A DNA stretch of 64,000 nt from Eucalyptus grandis. Lineage: Eukaryota; Streptophyta; Magnoliopsida; Myrtales; Myrtaceae. Location: positions 54,441,382 to 54,505,381 of the forward strand of contig NC_052617.1 in assembly GCF_016545825.1 (NCBI RefSeq), written 5' to 3'. Below are positions 46,688 through 57,910 of the stretch, in pieces; within the stretch, counting starts at the first letter, position 1; each line of letters starts with the position of its first letter. A model generated the notes under the pieces. That model was not told the origin of the DNA. It made no database searches and worked only from the letters and a program-made list of their open reading frames with translations. The position numbers and the translations under genes are program-made.

Positions 46688-48277
46688 TCACACAAGCTTG
46701 TAGTAGCACTTGTTTCCAGAGAGCAGAATCTGGAAGCCCTTTCCACAGGTGCAAGCGAGATTGATGCCCAAGCAATCACCGATGACCTCCACACTCACAG
46801 TTTCCTGATTCTCCTGCACGCCTTTGTGCTCAACCTGCTGCGCAATCTGCAAGTTGAAACAATGAAAACATCAGAGTAACAAATCTTTCTCCAAATTCCA
46901 TGACATTACATGATCATCAGTACAAATGTAAATTCTATGCACATCATATCATACCTCTAGGCTCCGGGTGTTGTCTCGTTCGTCTGGCCGGTCATCCTCT
47001 TCGGCTTCGCACATCACGTGATTCCACCACTTGCCCATCTCATTCAGGCAACGCTTCATCCTCTTCAGTCTCTGCATTGATTTTAAAAAGGAAACCCACA
47101 TTAAAGAAAGACGAGTTCCGAATCAACAAATCAGAACATGCGAGATAACAAACGAATTTCAATAGCTCTTTCGCTTGATCTTTATTTCATTCTGTTTCCC
47201 TAAAGAGTCAAGGCCCGGGAAAGCAAAACTGGGACAATATGCTCTCTGTTCCTACTGTTGCACAACACAAGAAAAGTTCCAAATTTGACAAAGAAGAGAG
47301 GGAAGAAAATAACTATCATTCATCAGAAGACTAAAAAAACAAATCTCCACGACAGTAACTTGAGATTGTTTAAAAGATAAAAAAAAAAAAAAAGGCGAGA
47401 TTCACAATCAACATGCCTACAACAGATATCAATAAATAAATAAATAAAAATGTATTTTAATGGTCAGAGTGGGCATTCCAGAAACAGAAAATAATGGATC
47501 AGAGTCGCCAACAATTGTGACATTCAGATGATCATAACAGAACGACTTTAAGGATTTTTTTCACCAAAAAGAACATCAAGAGGATTGGAAAAGACCGACC
47601 CTGGAATCAGGACTATCCTCCACGCTGCCATGGCCGCCACTTGAGCTCGAGCCACTGGAAAAAGAGGTGATCGTCCCTGGGAATTGGTGTGGCGTTGGGT
47701 CTGACACCGTCCTCTGTAGCGGAGGCCTCGGGGGGAGGGAGGACGGCGACGAGCTTGCCCTCCCGGGCAAAGGGATCGTCGCCATTGCCGGATTGACTCC
47801 AAACACAAGCTTCTGTGGCGACAAAGGGATCGCGCTGTCGATCCCCACACCTTCACGATCCCCACTGTTTGGAGCTGCAAGAATCCCATTCGCGCTCTTG
47901 TGAGCGCCGAGCGGGACTGGATCGGAGCTGGTGCGCCGGAGACTGGAGGGAAGCGAGGAGGAGAGGTTGATGTTGCTAAAGCCGCGGAGCGTGTAGTCAA
48001 TATCCTCCCGCTCAAGCAGGGAGCAGCAGGGCCTCTTCTTGAGGTTCGAGGCCAGCGGCGCAGGAGAAGAGAAGGGGAGTCTCCTCCGCTTCGAGGGGTT
48101 GGAGCCGCCGCCGCCGCCGCCGCCGCAGCAGAGGACACAGGGTTGGGGCAACAGGGACTCAGGGCACGCCCCGTTGCGCTCTTCTTCTTCTCCTTCTTGT
48201 TGGGATCGTTCTTGAACCGGGGCATGCTCTCCTTCCGGCGGTTCCTGAGGGTGGTCCTGATGAGCGAGAAAGCTCAT
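46688..48277 (-). CDS. Uncharacterised plant protein, Ser/Pro-rich with RTxSDP motifs, 3 exons
   Basis: Exons are 48277-47600, 47071-46955 and 46846-46688, joined in phase 0 with GT-AG introns; the product is 317 residues. I do not recognise a named family. The N-terminal two thirds look disordered: a polyglycine run at about 52-58, a basic cluster SKRRR (about 62-66), a second basic spot KKRP, and two similar motifs LRRTSSDP (113-120) and LQRTVSDP (187-194), which resemble basophilic-kinase or 14-3-3 type sites. Exon 2 encodes a basic/Trp motif, RLKRMKRCLNEMGKWWNHVM. Exon 3 encodes a compact Cys-containing end (CTCGKGFQILLSGNKCYYKLV, minus ends). These exons look conserved and structured. 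The ATG at 48277 is chosen because a TATA box lies upstream at 48467; an in-frame ATG at 48559 would be upstream of that box. A nuclear location is inferred from the basic clusters only. Confidence 0.75.
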
Positions 48278-48357
48278 CCTGCGTTTTTCGGCTGCTCTGT
48301 TTTTCTCGCGGCGGGACGAATCTTGAAAATGGTCGTTCACAGTCGCAGAGACTGATG

Positions 48358-48462
48358 CGCTTCTCTCACTCTCTCTCTCTCTTTCTCTGTGTATGATTTC
48401 TTGAGTATGGAGATGGATTTGGGAAGGCAGGGAGAGAGAGACAGAGACAGAGACAGAGAAAC
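48358..48462. repeat. (GA)n/(CT)n microsatellite tract in the 5' leader
   Basis: CTCTCTCT and GAGAGAGACAGAGACAGAGA runs lie between the TATA box and the ATG of the minus-strand gene. In frame they would encode Ser/Leu/Val and Arg/Glu repeats, another reason to treat the upstream open frame as leader rather than protein. Confidence 0.7.
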
Positions 48463-48466
48463 AGAG

Positions 48467-48473
48467 GTTTATA
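48467..48473 (-). promoter_or_regulatory. Candidate TATA box of the uncharacterised gene
   Basis: TATAAAC on the minus strand, about 190 nt upstream of the chosen ATG, in a CTTTATAAACC context that is typical for plants. Confidence 0.55.
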
Positions 48474-49127
48474 AAGCTGGAGAGCGTTCTTGTTTTGGCG
48501 CCCAAATCTGGTGGCGGTGAGAGGTAGTTATCTGAGTCGTTATTTTCTGAATTTGACATATAGGATCACCCTTTAGAAATGTATTATAATTTTTTGATGA
48601 TTGGGGTCTTTTTTTATTTATTTATCAAATAGTTGTTCTGTTGACTTTGTAATAGTCATTTATCTGCAAAAGATTAGCCATAATCCTTTAGTGATCAGTT
48701 ATTTTACTGATCCTCTAATGTCATTAATTTATTAGATCAAGGGTACCCTGTTTGTCATATGACTTTTTTCTAATGATCCTCCGACGTCATATATTTATGG
48801 AATATGCATTATTATGCCATGGAGTCTTTTTAAGTAGTTTTTCCTTTAATAAAATATTCATGCTCATGGCTAATTCATTTACTAGTTTGTCGATGTGTTA
48901 AATTGTAAATAAAATATGTGCCATAGTTTGATTTAGATCAGGTTTACATCATTTGTTTGTTAAATGAGGGTTATCATATCATGTAATTTTTCTCAATAAT
49001 TTAATATAATCCATTTGTAAAAATCGGACAAAATAATTTGTTATATGTGTTTTGACACCCTATTCAAATTACTTTGTTCTTATCGATTGTAAAGTGATAC
49101 AACCAAATTTTGGAGTTTGTTCTCATC

Positions 49128-49349
49128 AACTATAGAGCAATTGAACCTACCCCGTTGGTGGCAAAGATGGTGGAGTTGCATGCTGGCCACCCGCAAGGCT
49201 AGAGTTCAACTCCCCACCTTGTCATTTGTGCAACTTACCTGCGGCTTGTAAGAGATGGGTCCTAGCAGGTCGTCCCGCTTTACACCGTCACCGCCAGTGT
49301 AACGCTTCCTGGATCAAAAAAAAAAAAAAAAAACTATAGAGCAATTGAA
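49128..49349 (+). mobile_element. tRNA-derived SINE with target-site duplication and poly(A) tail
   Basis: AACTATAGAGCAATTGAA occurs at 49128-49145 and 49332-49349. Between them lies a body of about 170 bp ending in an A run of about 16-18. Near its 5' end TGGCAAAGATGGTGG resembles an RNA polymerase III A box, and AGAGTTCAACTCC, about 40 bp later, resembles a B box (GTTCRANYC). Perfect duplications of this length, a tRNA-like promoter and the A tail identify a SINE. The intact duplication implies a fairly recent insertion. Confidence 0.9.
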
Positions 49350-49821
49350 ATTCTACCATAAGTAGGGTTTTACTCATAAGATTCATCAATGATTTTGCTC
49401 GTAGTCATATTTGATTATCATATATGCACAATCGTGTAATAAAAGACAACTCTTTCTCTATTGACTTACCATTAGATATTTTTTATCTTCTAATATATTC
49501 TCTATTTATAAATCTTGTATTATAATTTCTTTTAGGATGACGGGTACTTTTCTTTAATCCTCTGATATCATTTACTTGTCAAATATAGACATGCCATAAA
49601 ACATATTTCTACATTGTTCGTTCTTAGCGAGCATCTTAGTTCAATTCTTAGAAAGTTATCTTATTTAGCACAAATTTAGTTTATATATATCACTATTATG
49701 TTATACATGAGCTATGATGTTACGTGACTTCTTTATCAAATTGTTAATATCATTCACTTAGTGAAATGCGATAAAATATTATGCCATAATTGATTTCTTT
49801 TCAACTTTGAAATAATTAAAT

Positions 49822-50557
49822 CCGCCACTTACGGTCCATTTGTTAACTTGTCAAATAGTGACTAATTTTATTATTTTATTTTAAGAAATAAAAAAAGAAC
49901 ATAAATCCGTTTGATAAAATTTTTATTCTCAGAAAAAAAAATTGCTCTCGAGAATAGGCTTGGAACAAAATCGAGAAGTAAGAAAAAAATAGCTTCTTTG
50001 ATTCCAAGAATAATTCTAAAATCAAACCCAACCTATTTTTTTTTTTTCTTCTTCTTTTCTCCTTCTCTCTTCTTCTTCCCCCAAGCTAGTCATCGGCTAC
50101 TGCCTATCATTGGTCGCCACCACTAGTGACTGGCTAGGCGAGAACCGACGAGTTCGCCAAAGTCTCACTAGGCCACCGCGAGCCTCAGCCTCATAGATTT
50201 GGGTGAGGCCGAGCCTGGGCCGGTGGCTAGGTGAGCCTTGCCTCATCGGTGGCCACGAGCAAGGTTTGTCGAGCTTGCTTGCCACCACCATGGCCAACAA
50301 CCAGCCACAAAGGAGAAGGAAGAAGAAAAGCAAAATAAAAAAAAAAGAGAAAAATATAGTAAAAGTATTTAAAAATTAAAAAGACAAAAAAAAAAAAAAT
50401 TAAGAGTCCTACCAAACACAATTATATTTCAAAACAAAATTTTAAATAATTATCAAACGCCTTTGAATATTTAGAAATTGTTTTCAGGAATAAAATAAAA
50501 TAAATCATTTCTAAACGAAAATTAAACTCAAAAAAAAAAATTATTAAACGCACCCTT
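49822..50557. mobile_element. MITE-like element with GC-rich core
   Basis: The right end, read in complement, is AAGGGTGCGTTTAATAAT. The left end reads ACGGTCCATTTGTTAAC. These are imperfect inverted termini. AT-rich arms (ATCCGTTTGATAAAAT on the left, AATTATCAAACGCC on the right) flank a core at 50090-50300 of GGC/GCC-rich sequence. The layout resembles the element at 2060-2700. No clear target duplication was found. Confidence 0.45.
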
Positions 50558-51297
50558 ATTAGCTTTTTTTTTTTTTTTCCGTACAATTACATCGACCTTT
50601 TACCTTAATAGAATCGACACCTCCATAAATAATATGAGTATCATATCATGCGGGTTCGAGACGTTTTCGCTTAAGTTTATAAAGATATCGCATATTATAT
50701 CAGCTAATAACTACATGCAAGATTATTTATATCTTGCTCATGCTGAATATTAAATCACATTCATTTAGAAAATTAGAACTACAAAATTATTGACAGCGGC
50801 CAGCAAAAGTCCACATAAAACCATGAATCACCGATTTCCCAAGTTCAATAATCTCCAAATGCAAAGGTTGCCAGAAATACAAAGAGCCAATCTGGCCGTC
50901 TCCAAAAGACTAGTTATAGCCTCAAGGAATTTTTAGCTCGCCAAAGCAAGGATTATGTACGCAAGTTGCTTCCATATCATAAGGCAAGAGCAAAAGAGCT
51001 CAATGGAAAATCCCCAAAATCGAAAAAAGTACGGTTAACAGTTCAACAAAAGGATGGAGATTGGCACAAATACAGGAATGGAAATGCTGGTACAAGTACG
51101 AGAGAAGACAAGAATTCGCCCGAGCCATCGTCGGACGGAGCAACCTTCCATGCAAGAAGCCATTAAATTCTCATCTCGTGATTGAGTCCAAGCAGCTAGT
51201 AACCTTAACAGATCCTCTAAATAAAGGGTCCTAAGAAAACTAAGCCCGATGCAGGCATCGTGACATCGTGATCATCACCTTGAACTGCTGTCTTCCC

Positions 51298-54200
51298 TCA
51301 TATAGCTTGCAACTGAGAGAAGGAAATTCGGATTATGGACCCCGCCACAGAGCTGGCATGCTTGCACACAAGAGCTTCGGTGGCTTGCTCCTCGGTTTCA
51401 AACATAACTAGGGCTTGCTTCTTCCCGTTCATCTCAAAAACCTTGGTACTAACAATGGCACCGTGCTCCTCCAGGAGTGTCACAATCTCCTCTTCTGTAA
51501 TCTCCTGGGGAAGAGTGGAGAGGTGGATCATCTTCGTAGGAGAGCAACAATACCGGTAGTTCTTTGCCGCATTACGGTTGAAGCGGTTAAGATTCGAATT
51601 GCTATACTCGTGTGTTTCAGCACCAGGAGTAATGTTCGGATGCTTTGAGAAATTAACCTCCAATCGCTTCCCAAAAAGCATGGCCCCCTACAGCTCACAT
51701 AATAGCTCCCAGATTATTGACAAACCTCTATAATAACTGATGCAAAATAATGAGAAAGTACACATGGAAATGATTCACCTCAGAAGAGAGAGCTCTCAAT
51801 CGAATTCAGGCAAACACAATTACATTAAATTAAAGCCCGTTCAGAGACCAACTTGAGTCAACTTCAGAAGCAACTAATGCTCATTCTGGCAAAAAGAAAG
51901 TGTTTAAATATTATCTGTATGTTTGGGTTATTTTTATTAAGGCTACTTGACAGTAAAAATGCACAAAAAGTAAGCTCTGACAGCCATAAAACATGTGCAG
52001 CAGATTATAACACTGGAGAATTCAAATTCTTCACAAAGTACCCCTCTCCATGGCCAAAACTCGTTTGATCTACCAAGTCTTATTTTTGCCAAAGAAACTC
52101 CATCATGTGGACCGTTGAGCAATTGTGAAAGTACAAATTACCGGCATTCTGTCATACTTCCACTGAACATAAGTTCATCAATCTGTGAAACTATTGAGAT
52201 CTTCGCTCGAGGCTTAAGTGCATAGTGTCAAATAGGCTTCTTAGGTGGTTAAATTATAGATCCAATAAACTCACACCACTGAAATCTATCCAGTGCATGA
52301 TTTCTGTGATTCTGAGACCTGAAGGTGGAATGCACGTCATCATTTAAAACTGTTTTACATATTCCATATGCAACACAGCCCCAAAGTCAACACACCTCAA
52401 TCTACAGTCCAATAGCAGCTGGGGAGAAAAATGTTTCCTTCATCCAAGGAACCCAGAGGGAAGGATAATAATAAACCAAAAAACATCAAATAAAAAAGAC
52501 TAAATTAAAACCATGGCGGCAAAAGATCATCCTACATCAACCATGTGAAGAGAGATACAACTATTAAGATCCAGGGAGAAGAAGTATTTGCTCTATCCTA
52601 TAACTAGGGAGGGTTCTAGAAAAGAATTTTCTCATCTTTGTCTTAACAGCACAAGTGCAGTTGATAAGTTTATCAGATCTAACCTTTAGAAAGTGTACTG
52701 CTAATTCAGCCTGGAAGCCATCACCCATCTGAACAAGTGCATGATCTGGCTTATTTCGAAGAAGTTTAATCCTGACAATATTTCCATAAAGAGAAAAAAG
52801 GTTGAAAAGCTTGTCCTCGTCTATTCCCTGAAACATAAGAAATTGTGTTTTTAATGGTCCAATAGTTGAATCACTTTACAAGCTACCAAAGGCGGCAAGT
52901 AAAGTCAAGAAAAGTACTTACATCAGGATTAAGATTGGAGACGAGGACAGTACACCTATCATTTGTCCCACTAACTCCGGGGGGTAAGCCTCCTGCAAAG
53001 GCAGCTGCAATTGCTGCAGCATTGGGCACCTAGATGAGAGGAATAGGAGACAAAAGTCAATGCATCACCAAAAATTTCTAGAAGCACAAAATACATAGAC
53101 GACATCAGAAGAGAGATCAGATAATGTCACAACAACATGATGGGGTTGCTGCAGGCTGTCAGTCCAGTGGTTTCAAGACAACGAAACTATTTTTGTTGCT
53201 GGCTTTTTCTTTTACTCCATGGAACCCCAACCTTCTCCAAAGTCAGTCTTTTTTATAATTCCATGCAAGAAGTTCCAAACCTTTATCCATGTTAAAACCT
53301 CCCTCCACCCCCAACCAACCAAACCTGGGCCGCCCGGGGAGGAAAAAGAGGGGGGCAGCATGGGGGCCAAGACCTTTGAAAAGAAAGGTACTCCTCTCAT
53401 GAAAAGATGCTTTCTGTGTAAGTGTGTGTCCAAGTGATCAAATTCAGACCAAATAAAAGTACAAGGGATCATGCTGACGCTCACAAAAGTTCAAGGGGTT
53501 GTTTATTCATTATTTTACTCACACTTAAAAGATGCTACTGTCAATCAAGTGCACGGTGAAAACACATTTTTTATGCATCATGCCAAGAATTCAATGAGTG
53601 AGAAGAGTGATAAAAAGAAAAACAAACATGCAAAGATTTTAGAATAATACTCCAGCAATTGTACACAACTACCATAAAAGGAAAGTTATCTTGAATATAT
53701 ATCATAGCTCACCTGTGGAAATGCGACTGGAGGACCACCAGAAGAGCAGAAAAGAAAGAAGAAAGAAAGTTCATGTTAGTGAATGGCAGGCATCAGCACG
53801 TACGAAGAATAGTCTGTAACTGACCCTTTCTTAAAAAGGCTTACCTGTACTGGCTCCAGAAGCTGGAAAAGGATACATACCTCCAGCATCCCCATATCCA
53901 GCTTGCTGCACCATGACCAAAGACATATTTTCAGTATCACAAGAGTTTCAGACAAAAAGAGCAAACATTAATGACAGGACCACGACCAGACATACTTGTG
54001 ATGATCTGCCTCTCTGTTCTGCAGGCAGATTTGGATTTGTAAAATCCCTGTGGAAAAAGATGAACCACAAATGATGAAATCAACAAATATGTAAAATTAA
54101 CACCCCCAATGCTACTAAGTTACCTTGACCGTTCATTGTTGAAGTTCACTTGCAGCTCATCAAGACTGCAAAAGGGAAGTGACTAAATTTAATATTCAGA

Positions 54201-54834
54201 AATCGAGGGAGGGAAAACAAACACAAGCAATGAATAGCCTGTTGGCCAGAAATGTCCAAACAGAGAATATTAAAACTTGAACTAGGGATTTGGACATACT
54301 TAGAGTACTGGATATCCAGCTGACAACAACCATCATAAATATTACGTCCCTGCGGCGTCAAGAATTAATTCTACCATTAGAAGCAATTATAGGAAGCGCC
54401 ACAAGATGCCCCTTACCAAAGGACTGCAACAATAAGGGACTTATAAATACCTGAAGAGCCGTTATAGCTGAGACAGCACTCTGTCGTGATTGATACTGGA
54501 TAAGGGCTTGAAAACCTAAGAATATAAACCAAAATATTTATCTCTCTACCTATATAATTTGTTGACACATGCATATACTGTCTACTATAGGGGCTAGATC
54601 AACAAATAATGATAACAAGTGACATAGATAATATGCCTCCTTTACGACTAAATGCATTGCAGATGCGCATGAAGAACTAGCAGATCAAAGTGGGACTAAC
54701 GAACACATCGCGTGGAAAACTCATATAGGGTTATTTAGTACTGTGATTGCCCAAAAAGATAAGTTCAGGCACAACCCACTTAGATAAGTATCATCCATCT
54801 GACTAAAGTACAACGTACGAGGAGAAAAGAATGC

Positions 54835-54867
<33 letters not shown>

Positions 54868-57485
54868 GAGAGAGAGAAAAACTTGTAGAAGCTGACCAGC
54901 TGACTTCTGAAAGGTGACAATCTTCTCTACAAATCCATAAGGAGAAAACACTTGATGCAGCACTTCCACCGTTATAGGGTATAGCATGTGATGTATAGTT
55001 ACTAAGACAATTCGATTTGGCTGTGCATCCCAAGTGTGCCCAAGAGTAGACCAACATAGAGAAAGAAGAGAGAGAAGAGAATAAATAGAAAAGAATAGCA
55101 GAGAAAAGAAGCAGCACCACAAAAGATTATTTATGAATGTCCTACACGAAACATTGTTCGTAACAAGCTCTCTATCGAAAGCATTTATGACAGATTTTGG
55201 AAAGACAAGGAATGCGAGTTGAACAAAGTTATCAAGTCTTCAACATCAAATTTATTAAATTTTTAAGTGGAGTTGCATCTAGTGGCAACTTCATAAGGCA
55301 GAGCTCATTATCTCATCGTGTATATACCTCGTTAATCTATTTCAAGAAGGATTCGAGAAAACAAATTATTGTGGTAGGACTGAAATCACCAGATTCCAGT
55401 TACAAAGATGACAATGCCCAAGAAACATGAGGAGTGATGAGCAAAAAAAAAAAAAAAATGGCGTTTAGTATAATGTCCAACAATTACTTAACAAGAACCT
55501 ATACCAGCTCTACTCTGAAATCTGCTCTATTCTGTGATGCAGTAGCTAGTTCATAATGATGCAATACAGTGATCAAAGTTCTAAGAAAGGAACAAAGAAA
55601 GGCCAGAAATAACCTATACTGCTGATTGATGCCACAATTCACCCATAATCTGACCATTAACTATGACACTAGAAAAGGGTCGAATTTTTGTTGATGCTCG
55701 GGAAAGGGTACAAATTTCCACCAAACTTAGCTCCCTTCCAGAGAAATTGGTCCTAGTGTCCCACCCTCCAGGAATGGATAATTAATAAGGATTGGAAATA
55801 ACTACTACAAACTAGAGAAGTATAAAACGTCAAATACGATCCTGAAAGACATTAATATTATCCAGGAGTTTTCCCATAATAGCCCTTCAGATGAGGTAAG
55901 TCCTTGTTCTCAACATATTATTTGATCTATGCTTATTTACATATTATTTGTGGAACAGCTTTTAATATTTGAACTCTTTACAGCTGGATATTGGCCGAAA
56001 TCTAACCATATAATTTCATCCCTCCATCTATCTTTTGCCCTTAACCATCCCTTGATCCATCTAAAAGTTGATCTGGCACATCCAAGATCCTCCATGCAAA
56101 GGTAAACAATTCCTACCCAAGAGACACCAAACCTTGGGGCAGTTGACAGCTTCTCCGCTTGCCAATCGCACTGATGAAATTGCTACGTTGTTTTTAACAG
56201 AAATATTGTCTTTTCGTCACTCAACCGAATGAATGATTAAGTTTTATAAAGCTACAAATTATGCTACTCCAGTATTGTGTTCAGCCAGGCTACTTAAAAA
56301 ATTGATAAATTCCAGGAAAATGGCCATGCAGCCCATCTACAGGCAAGAAGTTAGGGGATAAGAAATTGATTTCTCCACATCTGATAAATAGACACAGATA
56401 GCATAGACCCAGAAAGATCACAAAAGATAAACTGCAGAAGTCTATCGAGTACACCCATACTGATGTTTGCCATTCTACTCTGATTCCAATAAAAACTCTT
56501 AGCCCACAAAAAAGATGTTGCTAAAAGATGCTAACTCAAATCAATTAAATAACCAAAGTACACAGTAAACTGCAAAAGGAAAAAAGAAAAAAGCCGCTGA
56601 CCTCATCTCCTCGACCCTGAGTGTTCTGATCCACAGTAGTCAATTCTTGATGGGATGAAAATTGGACATACACATTCCTACCCCTAAATTAAGAAAAATA
56701 GCACTTCAAGTTGTTTATTATGACTATGGAAAATGCATATCATTGTAAAAGAAGGGAAAATGAGGTTTCTCTCAATAATCACCAGAGCAGGCAAAAAGAA
56801 AAGTTCATATGTCAGGGGGGAAAAAAAAGGCTCGTTGATACCAGAATTACCATACCTGATTGTTGGCTGGACATTGCTGTAAACCTGCATAGCATTGATA
56901 GCAGATGGTACATCCTGCATTTGGAGGAGAGCCTGCAGAAGCCAACGGTCAGCAGTGGCATCTTTTAGCTTTAAAGGAAAATGGACAATTCCCAGAGCCA
57001 TATCTAACAGTAGTCAGACCTGATTCTTTGCACGGAGCATTACAAGCTTAGTAATGACTCCAAACGGCTGAAAGAGCTGAAGCAAATCGTTCTGAACGAC
57101 AAATGGCAACATATTAGCAATCGACACATTTACTCTAATTTATATACAATTGACCACAAATCTTACAAAATTGCTAGGCACCCTCTTTACGAAAAATTCC
57201 CGTTAAAAACTTGACAGCAGATACCAAGACACCCTTTAGTCAAAACATCAAAATACATGCAGAAATACACACCCGAAACTACGGAGCGAAAAATGTCTCC
57301 TATATATTCGTCCCCTTCTTAAAGAAACAAGAAAATCATTCTCGACTTCGACTGCCATTAGGCGTCAGACGTACAGCCACGAAAAAATTAATCTTGCGTG
57401 CGTGTCTACGGCGAGAAAAGCAAGATACCTCGGAAATCTCATGACCCACGTTGCGAATGTGAATCACCTTGGAAGCCTCGGCCAT
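51298..57485 (-). CDS. PTB: Polypyrimidine tract-binding protein homologue (plant PTB1/PTB2 type), complete, 14 exons
   Basis: Exons are 57485-57429, 57091-57020, 56932-56856, 56683-56602, 55020-54897, 54515-54451, 54349-54300, 54165-54124, 54047-53996, 53905-53845, 53726-53713, 53029-52922, 52827-52684 and 51687-51298. They are all GT-AG and join to 445 residues with no stop. MAEASKVIHIRNVGHEISE is the typical plant PTB1/2 start. Four RRM-like domains are visible at about 5-80, 99-176, 257-338 and 366-442, joined by an Asn/Gly/Ala-rich linker. Plant PTBs bind U/C-rich pre-mRNA and influence splice-site choice; Arabidopsis PTB1/2 are known to auto- and cross-regulate through splicing coupled to mRNA decay. 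Exon 11 is a 14-nt microexon, and CU-rich tracts lie next to exons 5 and 11. A 5'UTR intron (57795-57498) separates the ATG exon from an upstream leader exon. The gene faces away from the SKA2-like gene. Confidence 0.95.
53713..53726 (-). other. 14-nt microexon (exon 11) of the PTB gene
   Basis: The sequence CTCCAG|TCGCATTTCCACAG|GTGAGC (minus strand) supplies two bases plus four codons that complete VAFPQ. This matches the VAYPQ of Arabidopsis PTB1 at the same place. It is needed for frame, because exon 10 ends in phase 1 and exon 12 begins in phase 0. The preceding intron end is a pyrimidine stretch with several TTTCTT and CTCTTCT motifs. Confidence 0.85.
54835..54877 (-). promoter_or_regulatory. 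(CU)n tract just downstream of PTB exon 5 donor site
   Basis: In the transcript sense this is an almost pure CUCUCU run of about 43 nt that begins 19 nt after the first intron base of exon 5 (54896). CUCUCU is the classic PTB-binding motif, so the tract is a candidate autoregulatory splicing element. It may equally be a neutral microsatellite. Confidence 0.5.
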
Positions 57486-57910
57486 CGTTTCACCCACCTG
57501 AAACCACAACCGCCCGTCACGCACGAGAAAAAGGAAAAATCGCCCCGACTTTCCAGTCGACGCGGCAACGATGCGATCGAACGCCGTCCTAAAACCCGAG
57601 ACCCCGGCGACAGCCCGCCGCGGCGAGACTCGATTTCCACAAGCAGAGGAGGCATTGACATAAAGGACAAAAGGAAAAAGAAAAAGAAAAAGAAGATCGC
57701 GCAGACATCAGGAGCGATTGGACGCGCCCCCCCGGCGCCCGAAACCAATAGGGAATCAGAACGAGCCGACGAGGCGGGGCGGCGGGCATACTTACCGGCG
57801 ATTCCTTGAGGGTGCTCGGTGGAAATGCGAAGGCGAGCGAGAGAGGGAGGGAGGGAGGGGAGAGGGAGAGGGAGAGGGAGGGAGTGGATCGAAGTTAAGC
57901 AGAGCTTTTT
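57486..57910 (-). other. PTB 5' leader with 5'UTR intron
   Basis: On the minus strand the leader ends TTGTGGTTTCAG|GTGGGTGAAACG before the ATG. A donor GCCG|GTAAGT lies at 57796/57795, so a 298-nt 5'UTR intron (57795-57498) is predicted. The leader exon is upstream of 57796, in a CT-rich stretch (57838-57885). Its exact 5' end is not determinable. Confidence 0.7.

Larger units (their letters stand above)
48600..50780. other. AT-rich intergenic region with SINE and MITE-like element
   Basis: No gene is supported. A SINE (49128-49349) and a MITE-like element (about 49822-50557) are the recognisable contents. The remainder is AT-rich with repeated ATTTACTTGTCAAAT-like phrases spaced over 48650-49860, suggesting old degenerate repeat DNA. 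Confidence 0.5.

Noticed and set aside
47548..48225. Alternative minus-strand frame of 225 codons over the same exon
   Set aside because: It contains a low-complexity Ala run and Arg-rich text, has no downstream splice partner in frame, whereas the chosen frame joins two further exons in phase.
48278..48559. N-terminal extension of the uncharacterised gene to an upstream in-frame ATG
   Set aside because: The extension crosses a TATA box and encodes only simple repeats (Ser/Val, Arg/Glu) from CT/GA microsatellites, as expected of promoter and leader.
54721..55122. Reading the PTB exon 5 frame as a separate 133-codon gene
   Set aside because: Only the central 41 codons match PTB; flanking parts are intron sequence, including the (CU)n tract.
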